Origin: Opitutaceae bacterium
Lineage (GTDB): Bacteria; Verrucomicrobiota; Verrucomicrobiia; Opitutales; Opitutaceae
Direction of reading: 5' to 3'
Assembly: GCA_027482185.1 (NCBI GenBank)
Contig: JAIXWF010000013.1
Location: 620,001 to 684,000 of the forward strand
Length of the DNA stretch: 64,000 nucleotides
Position 1 is the stretch's first letter, and every line of letters begins with the position of its first letter. Below, piece after piece: positions 54,466 to 61,487 of this stretch. The translations under genes were made by a program, and so were the position numbers. The notes below the pieces were generated by a model. The model was not told the origin of the DNA, did not search any database, and saw only the letters and a program-made list of their open reading frames with translations.

Positions 54466-55824
54466 ATGAAATCTTTTTCGGCGGCGGGACGCGGAATCGG
54501 GCTGGCGGTGCTGATGCTGGGCTTGGCGGGTTTGGCCCAGGCGCAGCAGGCGAAACTCAAGGCGCTCGTCGGCGGGCGGCTGATCGACGGCTGGGGCGGG
54601 CCGCCGGTGAACAACAGCGTCGTGGTGGTCGAAGGCGACCGGATTGTCGCGGCGGGATCTGCCGACGCCGTCAAGGTGCCCGCCGGCGCCGAGGTGATCG
54701 ATTGCGCGGGCATGTCCGTGCTGCCGGGCCTGTGGGACAGCCATGTGCACACGATGCTGCTGGGGCATTCCGACTACGACCATTGGGACAGGACCTACCC
54801 GAAGCGTTTCCGCGACGAGATCATGCCGGCGGCGGCGCGGCAGTTGGTGATGGCCGGCGTCACCAGCGTGCGCGACCTCGGGGCGCCCCTGGAGGACAGC
54901 CTCGTGGTGCGCGACCGGATCGCGAAGGGCGAGATCCCGGGGCCGACGCTGTACGTGTCGGGGCCGTTCATCCAGCACGAGCCGTATCCGGGCACCGAGG
55001 ACTTCCGTTGGGGCGTGAAGGGCGCGGACGACGCCCGGGCCAAGGTGCGCAAGCTGGCGCAGGCGGGCGTGAACGTGATCAAGCTGATCGACCAGGACCA
55101 GATGACGTTCGAGGAAGTGCAGGCCGTGGTCGACGAGGCGCACCGGCACAAGTTGCCGGTGGTGGCGCATTCGCATCGGCCGGACGAAATCCGCATCGGG
55201 CTGAAGGCGGGGGTCGATTGCTTCGAGCACACGGGACTCGCGATGGCGCCGGAGTATCCGGAGGATATCATGGAGTTGCTGCAGGAGCGTACCGCCAAGA
55301 TGTCGCTCGGGCCGCTGTTCTGGTGCCCGACGATCGAGGGGTTTTTCAACTACGAGTACAACGTGCGGAATCCGCTGCACATCGAGGACCGCGGGTGGAC
55401 CGAGGGCGTGCCGGCGGACATCGTGGCGGACATCCGGAAATCGCTGCAGAACCCCGGTTGGCTGGCGTACTACCAGATCACGCCGCTGCGGGCGCAGACC
55501 TCGGCGCGGAAATTCGCGCAGCTGCGCAAGGCGGGCATCGTGCCGTTGATCGGGACGGACAGCGGCATCCCGATGAAATTCCACAACCAATCGACGTGGC
55601 GGGAACTCGATATCTGGGTGAACAAGCTCGGCATGGATCCGATGGATACGATCCGCGCCGCGACCTATTGGCCGGCGGTCGCGATGAAGGTCGACAAGGA
55701 CTACGGCACGATCTCACCCGGCAAGAAGGCCGATATCATCGCCGTGAAGGGCGATGTGCTGAGGTATATCAATCTGCTGCAGCGGGTGGATATCGTGCTG
55801 AAGCACGGGGTGCGGGTGAAGTAG
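54466..55824 (+). CDS. Exported metal-dependent amidohydrolase
   Basis: A 452-residue protein with a signal peptide (RGIGLAVLMLGLAGLAQAQQ). The TIM-barrel hydrolase has the metal-binding motif LWDSHVHTMLLG near residue 88, a Lys at NVIKLIDQDQ, His at LPVVAHSHRPDEIRIGLKAG, and the catalytic Asp in LIGTDSGIPMKF. It is in the amidohydrolase_1 (dihydroorotase/imidazolonepropionase-like) group. Near the end ISPGKKADIIAVKGDVL is the classic small beta-domain motif. The substrate is unknown. It follows a LysR gene by 50 bp. Confidence 0.92.
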   Translation: MKSFSAAGRGIGLAVLMLGLAGLAQAQQAKLKALVGGRLIDGWGGPPVNNSVVVVEGDRIVAAGSADAVKVPAGAEVIDCAGMSVLPGLWDSHVHTMLLGHSDYDHWDRTYPKRFRDEIMPAAARQLVMAGVTSVRDLGAPLEDSLVVRDRIAKGEIPGPTLYVSGPFIQHEPYPGTEDFRWGVKGADDARAKVRKLAQAGVNVIKLIDQDQMTFEEVQAVVDEAHRHKLPVVAHSHRPDEIRIGLKAGVDCFEHTGLAMAPEYPEDIMELLQERTAKMSLGPLFWCPTIEGFFNYEYNVRNPLHIEDRGWTEGVPADIVADIRKSLQNPGWLAYYQITPLRAQTSARKFAQLRKAGIVPLIGTDSGIPMKFHNQSTWRELDIWVNKLGMDPMDTIRAATYWPAVAMKVDKDYGTISPGKKADIIAVKGDVLRYINLLQRVDIVLKHGVRVK

Positions 55825-55840
55825 GCGGGGGCGGGAGGCA

Positions 55841-55920
55841 GATGGGACCGATGGGACGGATGGGACGGATGGGACCTATAGGTCGTATCGGTCCCATCAG
55901 TCCCATCGGTCCTATGGGAT
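55841..55920. repeat. Hairpin of 9-bp tandem units between convergent genes
   Basis: Four direct copies of GATGGGAC(C/G) run from 55841 to 55876. After TATA come four complementary units (GGTCGTATC, GGTCCCATC, AGTCCCATC, GGTCCTATG). The two arms pair at about 30 of 36 positions. The 9-bp period keeps a reading frame but no gene is plausible. It sits 17 bp beyond the amidohydrolase stop and may end its transcript. Confidence 0.85.
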
Positions 55921-55941
55921 CGATCGGCCGGAGCCGGGCGC

Positions 55942-55972
55942 AAAAAAGGCCGGGCGCGTGGTGCGCCCGGCC
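55942..55972 (-). terminator. Rho-independent terminator of the discoidin-domain gene
   Basis: On the minus strand, GGCCGGGCGC pairs with GCGCCCGGCC around a five-base loop and is followed by six T. It lies 28 bp beyond the stop of the gene ending at 56000. Confidence 0.88.
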
Positions 55973-55999
55973 GGAAGAATCTCGATCGATCGCGACGGC

Positions 56000-56650
56000 T
56001 TATTTGCCGAACACTTCGACTTCGCAGTAGTGGTTCAGCTCGTCGGAGGTGTTGCCGTTGGAGTAGAGGCGGACGTAGCGGCCCTTGGTGCCCTTGCCGT
56101 CGATGAGGCGGCCCTGGAAGGTCTCGATGTAGGCCTTGTCGGTGCCCTTGCCGAGCTTGGCGGAGTTGTCGTCGTCGTTGTTGTAGACGGTGGTGACGCC
56201 GGTCTTGAAGTCCTTGTCGTCCGAGATCTGGACGATGGTGTCGTGGTAGACGCGGGCCTGGGAGTGGAAGTGCCAGACGGCGATGGCGGCGATGTTCGCG
56301 CTGGCGCCGAGGTCGATCTGGACCCACTGGACGGCCGGCCCGAGCTCCACGTAGGCGCCGTCGGTGCCGCTCTTGTCACCGTCGGTGATGAAGGCGAGTT
56401 CGCCGATGACGGGGAGGGCGTCGGAGCTGGTGACGGGCTTGCCCTTGGAGAGGAGCTTGGTGCCGGCGGGGACCATGAAGTCCGGGCGCTTGGCGGTGCT
56501 CAGGGGTTCGAGGTTGGGCAGCGAGATCGGGCGGGGCGTGCCGGCGAACAGCGGGCGCGGGAGCTCGATCTTGAGCGGCTCTTTGTCGGCCGCGACGGCG
56601 GACGAGGCGAGCGCGAGGGCGGCGAGGAGGAGGTTGAGTTTGCGGTTCAT
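56000..56650 (-). CDS. Secreted discoidin (F5/8 type C)-like protein
   Basis: A 216-residue protein. The signal peptide is MNRKLNLLLAALALASSAVAAD. The mature domain has the discoidin pattern: LAFITDGDKSGTDGAYVELGPAVQWVQIDLG near the centre, then AAIAVWHFHSQARVYHDTIVQISDD, and GRYVRLYSNGNTSDELNHYCEVEVFG at the end. This fold often binds carbohydrates or calcium. The start was placed at the ATG before the leader. It has its own terminator downstream, and the Gfo/Idh gene upstream also has one, so it is probably monocistronic. Confidence 0.88.
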   Translation of the reverse strand: MNRKLNLLLAALALASSAVAADKEPLKIELPRPLFAGTPRPISLPNLEPLSTAKRPDFMVPAGTKLLSKGKPVTSSDALPVIGELAFITDGDKSGTDGAYVELGPAVQWVQIDLGASANIAAIAVWHFHSQARVYHDTIVQISDDKDFKTGVTTVYNNDDDNSAKLGKGTDKAYIETFQGRLIDGKGTKGRYVRLYSNGNTSDELNHYCEVEVFGK

Positions 56651-56795
56651 GAAGAAAACGAAGGGACGTTGAGGTTGAGGAAGCGAAGGTGCCGGGGGCA
56701 ACACGAATGACGGTCCTGGGCCGCGCTGCGACGCGGGGGCGGAAGCGGTTATTCGGGAAATTTCCGGAATACCGAAGAAGCGAACGGGCCCAAGC

Positions 56796-56820
56796 AAAAG
56801 GGCCGGTCGGCGACCGGCCC
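56796..56820 (-). terminator. Rho-independent terminator of the Gfo/Idh oxidoreductase gene
   Basis: GGGCCGGTCG pairs with CGACCGGCCC in the 21-base hairpin at 56800-56820. On the minus strand a TTTT run follows. It lies 17 bp after the stop of the gene ending at 56838. Confidence 0.8.
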
Positions 56821-56837
56821 TCGGGAGGGGAAAGAAC

Positions 56838-58241
56838 TCAGACGCCGCCGACGAGGAAGTCCTCGGGCTTGAAGGTGAGGAGTTTCTTCGCGGCGATGGC
56901 TTCGTTGACGGCGAGGACGGTGACCGCGCTGGCGAAGGCCTGGTCGGCCGGGCAGTTGAGCGGCGTGCCCTTGCGGATGGCGTCGAAGAAGTTCTCGAGG
57001 TGCGGCTGGTGGATGGCCTTGTCGAGGGTGACCGGAATGTCCCAGGCGGAGAGCTGGGCGGTTTCGCGGACATCGACAGTGCCGCCCTTGGACGGGCCGC
57101 CGAGTTTCTTCACGCCGGGCTTTTCCCAGGGTTTGACCGCGGCGGGGGCGCCCTCGCCGGAGTCGGGTTTGGCGATGAGGCCCTTGGCGACCAAGGGATC
57201 CCATTCCGGGGCGCGGGCTTCGCGGTAGATCTTGGTGAACTTCGGGTTTTCCGAGATCTTCATGGCGCCTTCGTCGCCCATGAAGTATTCGTGGTAGCCG
57301 CCGCCGGCGCTCGTGGTCGTGAGGACCTGGTAGGAAGCGCGGACGAGGCCGTCCTTGGTCGGGTACTCGTACACGACGACCGCGTTGTCGTACCACTCGT
57401 GGGTCTTGTAATAATCGACGCCGCCGCTGGCGATGATGCTGCGGGGATTGGCGCCGAGCATCCAGTTGTAGATGTCGATCTGGTGGGCGCCGAGGTCGGA
57501 GATGGGGCCGCCGGCGTATCTCTTGAACCAGCGCCAATTCCGGAACTCGTGCATGTTGGCGAAGCCGTACTGCGCGAGTTTTTCGTCGGAAATTTTCTGG
57601 CTGGCGACGTAGCCGAAGTCGTCGGTCACGGCGCGGTGCCACTGGCCGCTGATGTTGGTGATACGGCCGAGGAGACGGGAATCGCGGACGAGGCGGTCGC
57701 GGGCGTGCAGGTAGCGCGGGTTGGAGCGGCGCTGGTGGCCGATCTGGAGGAGCTTCTTGGTCTCGCGGGCGGTCTCGACCATGGAGCGGGCGCCGGCGAC
57801 CGTGTTGGACATCAGCTTTTCGCAGTACACGTGCTTGCCGGCCCGGAGGGCGGCGTTCGTGTGCTCGGCGTGCATGAAGTCGGGCGTGGCGACGATGACG
57901 GCATCGAGGTCCGTAACCGTCTTGAGCATCTCCTTGTAGTCCTCGAAGGGCACGGCCTCGTGGCCGAACTTCTTGAGCAGACGTTCGGCGTAGGTGCGGT
58001 TGTAGCCCCAGATGTCGACGACGGCCTTGAAGCGGATGTTCGGGATCTTCAGGGCGGCATTGGTGAGAATGCGGCCCTGTTCGCCGCAACCGATGAGGGC
58101 GACGTTGACGGTGTCGGAGGAGCCGGCGGCGCCGCGGGCGACGTAGGGGGCGGCGGCGAGAACGGCACCGAGTTTGGCGCCGGTGCTGAGGAAGTCGCGG
58201 CGAGAAAGCGGATTCGAGGAGGCGGGGAGATTTTCAGACAT
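56838..58241 (-). CDS. Tat-exported Gfo/Idh/MocA-family oxidoreductase
   Basis: A 467-residue protein. A twin-arginine leader (PLSRRDFLSTGAKLGAVLAAAPYVARG) is followed by an NAD(P) Rossmann fold (VNVALIGCGEQGRI). The family motif DAVIVATPDFMHAEHTNAALRAGKHVYCEKLMSNT includes the conserved E-K. The central HxxD-like segment is SDLGAHQIDIYNWMLG (His, Asp). The C-terminal domain holds NFFDAIRKGT. Such exported oxidoreductases are abundant in Planctomycetes and Verrucomicrobia and act on sugars or inositols; the substrate is not shown. It follows the DoxX-like gene by 149 bp. Confidence 0.95.
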   Translation of the reverse strand: MSENLPASSNPLSRRDFLSTGAKLGAVLAAAPYVARGAAGSSDTVNVALIGCGEQGRILTNAALKIPNIRFKAVVDIWGYNRTYAERLLKKFGHEAVPFEDYKEMLKTVTDLDAVIVATPDFMHAEHTNAALRAGKHVYCEKLMSNTVAGARSMVETARETKKLLQIGHQRRSNPRYLHARDRLVRDSRLLGRITNISGQWHRAVTDDFGYVASQKISDEKLAQYGFANMHEFRNWRWFKRYAGGPISDLGAHQIDIYNWMLGANPRSIIASGGVDYYKTHEWYDNAVVVYEYPTKDGLVRASYQVLTTTSAGGGYHEYFMGDEGAMKISENPKFTKIYREARAPEWDPLVAKGLIAKPDSGEGAPAAVKPWEKPGVKKLGGPSKGGTVDVRETAQLSAWDIPVTLDKAIHQPHLENFFDAIRKGTPLNCPADQAFASAVTVLAVNEAIAAKKLLTFKPEDFLVGGV

Positions 58242-58390
58242 GGCGGGCGAAGCGCGGAGTTCGAGGCGAGGGGCGGAGGGGGCTTCGGGCTCCGACCCGG
58301 CCGGGCGGGCCGGGGCGGCGGACGAAAGCCGATGGACTCACGGACGAAAGGAAGCAGGACGGGCGGCGCGGCAAGTCCGCCCGGCGGAAA

Positions 58391-58855
58391 TTATTTGTTG
58401 CTGTCGGCCCAGAGCGCGAAGCGGTTGTGGCGGACGAGCACGAGGGCGACGGCGAACATCAGGATCTGCATGCCGATCCACGCGACGCCTTCGCCTTCCT
58501 GGACGGCCATGAGGCCGAAGGAAAGGCCGACGTAGAGGAGGCCGGTGAGGAAGAGCGTGATGCGGAGCTTGAGGCCGAGGAGAATCGAAACGCCGAAGAC
58601 GATGAGCAGGTAGCCGAGCGAGTGGGCGAAGTTCTTCGTCATCCAGATCGGCATGAACGAGGCGCCGGTGATGCCCTCGGCCATGCGGGTCATGTTCTTG
58701 TAGTAATTCGCGAACGAGTACGTGCCCGAGCCCTCGAATTTCTCGATGCCGGCCAACAGGGTGCGGAGACCCAAAAAGAGCCGGAGCAGCAGGAACGCGG
58801 CGGTGTATTCGGAGCGTTCGTTGGAGTCGGAGGACGAGGCAGGGTGATTGCTCAT
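58391..58855 (-). CDS. DoxX-like integral membrane protein
   Basis: A 154-residue protein with a polar N-terminus (MSNHPASSSDSNERSEYT) and four hydrophobic helices. The first holds LLLRLFLGLRTLLAGIEKFEG, resembling the DoxX family start (R-x-x-x-G-x-x-F-x-x-x-G-x-x-K). It ends with a short basic tail (RHNRFALWADSNK). The function is unknown; family members are linked to electron transport or redox-stress complexes. It probably lies in one transcript with the Gfo/Idh gene (149 bp apart). Confidence 0.82.
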   Translation of the reverse strand: MSNHPASSSDSNERSEYTAAFLLLRLFLGLRTLLAGIEKFEGSGTYSFANYYKNMTRMAEGITGASFMPIWMTKNFAHSLGYLLIVFGVSILLGLKLRITLFLTGLLYVGLSFGLMAVQEGEGVAWIGMQILMFAVALVLVRHNRFALWADSNK

Positions 58856-58887
58856 GGTGGAGTAAACGACAGGGAGGGTTGAAGCGC

Positions 58888-59002
58888 GCGGGCGAACCCG
58901 GGGAACCACGTTTTGCCGGAACTCCCGCGGCAAAGGCAAGCCGGCGGAGCGAATTTGTGCGGAATAACGCGCGGGCTGGCGGCGGCCATTAGCGCGGCGA
59001 TT
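58888..59002. repeat. 115-bp intergenic repeat, copy D1
   Basis: The sequence GCGGGCGAACCCGGGGAACC to GGCGGCGGCCATTAGCGC matches 59898-60012 at all but seven of 115 positions. It contains an internal TTGCCG...CGGCAA inverted pair and GGCAAGCCGGCGG. It sits just upstream of the DoxX-like gene. Confidence 0.9.
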
Positions 59003-59037
59003 TCCCGGGCCGGCGGAACGGTCCGGGGCCCCGCAGC

Positions 59038-59067
59038 AAAACGCCCGCAGCCGAAGGGCCGCGGGCG
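59038..59067 (-). terminator. Rho-independent terminator of the fasciclin gene
   Basis: On the minus strand CGCCCGCGGC pairs (one mismatch) with GCTGCGGGCG around a CCTTCG loop and is followed by TTTT. It begins 36 bp beyond the fasciclin stop codon. Confidence 0.75.
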
Positions 59068-59103
59068 GGACGGCCGGAGCCGGACCGGAATTCGGATGCC
59101 GAA

Positions 59104-59571
59104 TTACGGGAGAATCACGGTGTCGACGACGTGGATCACGCCGTTGCTGCCGACGAGGTCGGTTGCCGTGACTTTCGCGTTGTTGACGGTGACGCCCATG
59201 CCGTCGGCCTTCAGCGCGAGCTTCTTGCCGTTGACCGTCGGGGCCTCGCCGGTCTTCACGTCGGCGGCCATGACCTTGGCCGGGACAACATGGTAGGTGA
59301 GGATCGCGACGAGTTTGGCTTTGTTCTCGGGACGGAGCAGCGACTCCACCGTGCCGGCCGGCAATTTGGCGAACGCGGCGTTGGTGGGGGCGAAGATCGT
59401 GAAGGGGCCGGCGCCGCTCAGGGTTTCGGCGAGGCCGGCGGCCTTCACGGCGGCGACGAGCGTGGTGTGGTCGGGGGAGCCGGCGGCGATTTCGACAACG
59501 GTCTTGGCCGGCGCGAGCGCGGCGAGACCGGAGGAAACGAGGAGGGCGGCAAACAGGGAACGGAGCTTCAT
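59104..59571 (-). CDS. Secreted single-domain fasciclin (FAS1) protein
   Basis: A 155-residue protein with a signal peptide ([24 protein letters not shown]). One FAS1 domain follows with all hallmarks: H1 box [19 protein letters not shown], central YHVV in [12 protein letters not shown], and H2 box [13 protein letters not shown] at the end. Such proteins mediate cell adhesion or surface attachment. A terminator follows, so it is probably a single-gene unit. It lies between the two D repeat copies. Confidence 0.95.
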   Translation of the reverse strand: MKLRSLFAALLVSSGLAALAPAKTVVEIAAGSPDHTTLVAAVKAAGLAETLSGAGPFTIFAPTNAAFAKLPAGTVESLLRPENKAKLVAILTYHVVPAKVMAADVKTGEAPTVNGKKLALKADGMGVTVNNAKVTATDLVGSNGVIHVVDTVILP

Positions 59572-60043
59572 GGGAACAGGGACTGGTTCGGATTTGGAGG
59601 GAGGAAACGCGGCCGGCGGACGAAGCCCGACAGTCGCGCCTGTGCTGCGTGTCAGAGTGCCCGCTGGACGCCGGTTCGGCGCGAAGTTAGGGGCCGATGC
59701 GTGAGTAATTAGCCGGTCTCGCAACTGCGGTCCGCGGTTGCGTCCGGCCATGAATCGACGGGAGTCACCCCGCTCGGTTCGGCTCCATATGCAAACGCCG
59801 GGCGGCGAACGAAACTTGTCGCAGGCGAATATCCGGCCCAAGCAACGCGGGACGGCGTCGGTGCGAACGAATGGGCAGCTTCGGCCGGCCTCCGGCCGCG
59901 GGCGAACCCGGGGAACCGCGTGTTGCCGGAACTCCCGCGGCAAAGGCAAGCCGGCGGAACGAAATTGTGCGGATCAACGCGCGGGCTGGCGGCGGCCATT
60001 GGCGCGGCGATTCCACCGGGCGGCGCGCCGACCCGGACCGGGT
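59572..60043. other. 472-bp gap upstream of the fasciclin gene
   Basis: No gene is supported. It must carry the fasciclin promoter at the left. Near 59723 GCAACTGCGG and CGCGGTTGC form a small imperfect hairpin. The right end holds repeat copy D2, adjacent to the DUF1501 stop codon. Confidence 0.55.
59898..60012. repeat. 115-bp intergenic repeat, copy D2
   Basis: It aligns without gaps to 58888-59002 (seven differences, several in the AT-rich GAATTTGTGCGG part). It lies between the fasciclin gene and the DUF1501 gene, 32 bases from the latter's stop. Both copies are in the same orientation, 1010 bp apart. Confidence 0.9.
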
Positions 60044-61474
60044 TCAAGCGAGCAACTCCCGGACCACGCGGCCATGGACGTCGGTGAGCCGGAAATCCCG
60101 TCCGCTGTGGCGATACGTGAGGCGCTCGTGGTCGAGCCCGAGCAGGTGCAGCACGGTGGCGTGCAGGTCGTGGACGTGGACGCGGTCCCGCACGGCTTTG
60201 AAACCGAAATCGTCGGTGGCGCCATGGACATGGCCGCCCTTGGTGCCGCCGCCGGCGAGCCACATGGTGAAGCCGTGGTGGTTGTGGTCGCGGCCGGCGG
60301 TGGGGCCGACTTTCTCGCCCTGGGAAAGTTCGACCGTCGGCGTGCGGCCGAATTCGCCGCCCCAGATCACGAGCGTCTCGTCGAAGAGTCCGCGCTGTTT
60401 GAGATCCGTGAGGAGGGCCGCGATGCCCTGGGCGCATTCGCGCGCGAGGCGGCGGTGGCTCTTCTCGATGTTGTCGTGGCTGTCCCACGGCTGGAGCGTG
60501 CCGTGCCAGACCTGCACGTAGCGCACGCCGCGCTCGACGAGCCGGCGGGCGAGCAGCATCTGCTTGGCCTGCGGCGTCTCGCCGTAGAGCGCGCGGATCG
60601 ACGCGGGCTCGCGTTCGAGGTCGAAGGCGTCGGTCGCGGCGGCCTGCATGCGGAAGGCGGTCTCGAAGCTTTGGATGCGGGCCTCGAGGGCGGGCTCGCG
60701 GCGTTCCCCGAGGTGCCGCCGGTTGAGCTCGGCGAGGTAGTCGAGTTGCCGGCGTTGCGCGGCGGCATCGAGGTGCGGATTGCGGAGGTGGTCGATGAGC
60801 TGCGCGGCGGGGCGATCCTGCGTCTCGAGGTAGGTGCCCTGGTAGGCTCCGGGCAAAAACGAAGCCTGCCAATTGTCGGCGCCGGCGACGGGCATGCCCT
60901 TGGGCACGAGGACGACGAAGCCGGGGAGATTTTGGTTTTCGGTGCCGAGACCGTAGGTGATCCACGAGCCGATGCTCGGGCGCGCCATGATGCTGGCGCC
61001 GCAGTTCATGAGGCGGAGCGAGTTCTCGTGGATCGGCGTATCCGAATACATGGAACGGATGACGCAGAGGTCGTCGGCGTGGCGCTCGGCGAGGTCGCAG
61101 AAAAGTTCGCTGACCTCGAGGCCGCTCCGGCCGTAGCGGGAAAACGCGAACGGCGAACCGAGGGCGGTGCTCGTCGGCCGCTCGGTGGCCAAATGGATGG
61201 GCAGGCGGCGCCCGTGGTATTTCGTGAGTTCCGGTTTCGGGTCGAAAGTGTCCATCTGCGCGGGCCCGCCGTTGGCGAGCAGCTGGATCACGTATTTTGC
61301 GCGGGGCCGGAAATGCGGGGCGCGGGGGGCGAGCGGGTCGGCGGGGGCGGCGGCGCGGGCGAGCCCCGGGCCGAGCAGGGCGGCGAGTCCGACGCTGCCG
61401 AAACCGGCGCCGCAGCGACGCAGCATCTCGCGGCGGGAAATCCGGGGATCGGAGGGCAGGGAGAACGGCGTCAC
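60044..61474 (-). CDS. Tat-exported DUF1501 protein (sulfatase-like alkaline-phosphatase fold)
   Basis: A 476-residue protein. The N-terminus has a Tat motif (SRREMLRRCGAGFGSVGLAALLGPGLARA). The DUF1501 core shows AKYVIQLLANGGPAQMDTFDPKPEL, VIRSMYSDTPIHENS, GLGTENQNLPGFVVL, and the metal-binding-like WGGEFGRTPT, GRDHNHHGFTMWLAGGG and FGFKAVRD. The family is expanded in Planctomycetes and Verrucomicrobia and always pairs with a DUF1549/DUF1553 protein, as here (13 bp upstream). Its function is not known; a role in degradation of complex sugars is the common hypothesis. Confidence 0.95.
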   Translation of the reverse strand: MTPFSLPSDPRISRREMLRRCGAGFGSVGLAALLGPGLARAAAPADPLAPRAPHFRPRAKYVIQLLANGGPAQMDTFDPKPELTKYHGRRLPIHLATERPTSTALGSPFAFSRYGRSGLEVSELFCDLAERHADDLCVIRSMYSDTPIHENSLRLMNCGASIMARPSIGSWITYGLGTENQNLPGFVVLVPKGMPVAGADNWQASFLPGAYQGTYLETQDRPAAQLIDHLRNPHLDAAAQRRQLDYLAELNRRHLGERREPALEARIQSFETAFRMQAAATDAFDLEREPASIRALYGETPQAKQMLLARRLVERGVRYVQVWHGTLQPWDSHDNIEKSHRRLARECAQGIAALLTDLKQRGLFDETLVIWGGEFGRTPTVELSQGEKVGPTAGRDHNHHGFTMWLAGGGTKGGHVHGATDDFGFKAVRDRVHVHDLHATVLHLLGLDHERLTYRHSGRDFRLTDVHGRVVRELLA

Positions 61475-61487
61475 GGGCGGCGGGGGT

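Noticed and set aside
55830-55990. Possible small coding frame of G-P-M/I-G-R repeats
   Set aside because: The pattern is a direct consequence of the 9-bp tandem DNA repeat. There is no ribosome-binding site or non-repetitive part.
58391-59949. Apparent shared N-terminus (MPLPREFRQ...) on two minus-strand frames
   Set aside because: The shared residues come from the D1 and D2 DNA repeats read through from TTG codons. The true starts are the downstream ATGs before the DoxX-like and fasciclin leaders.
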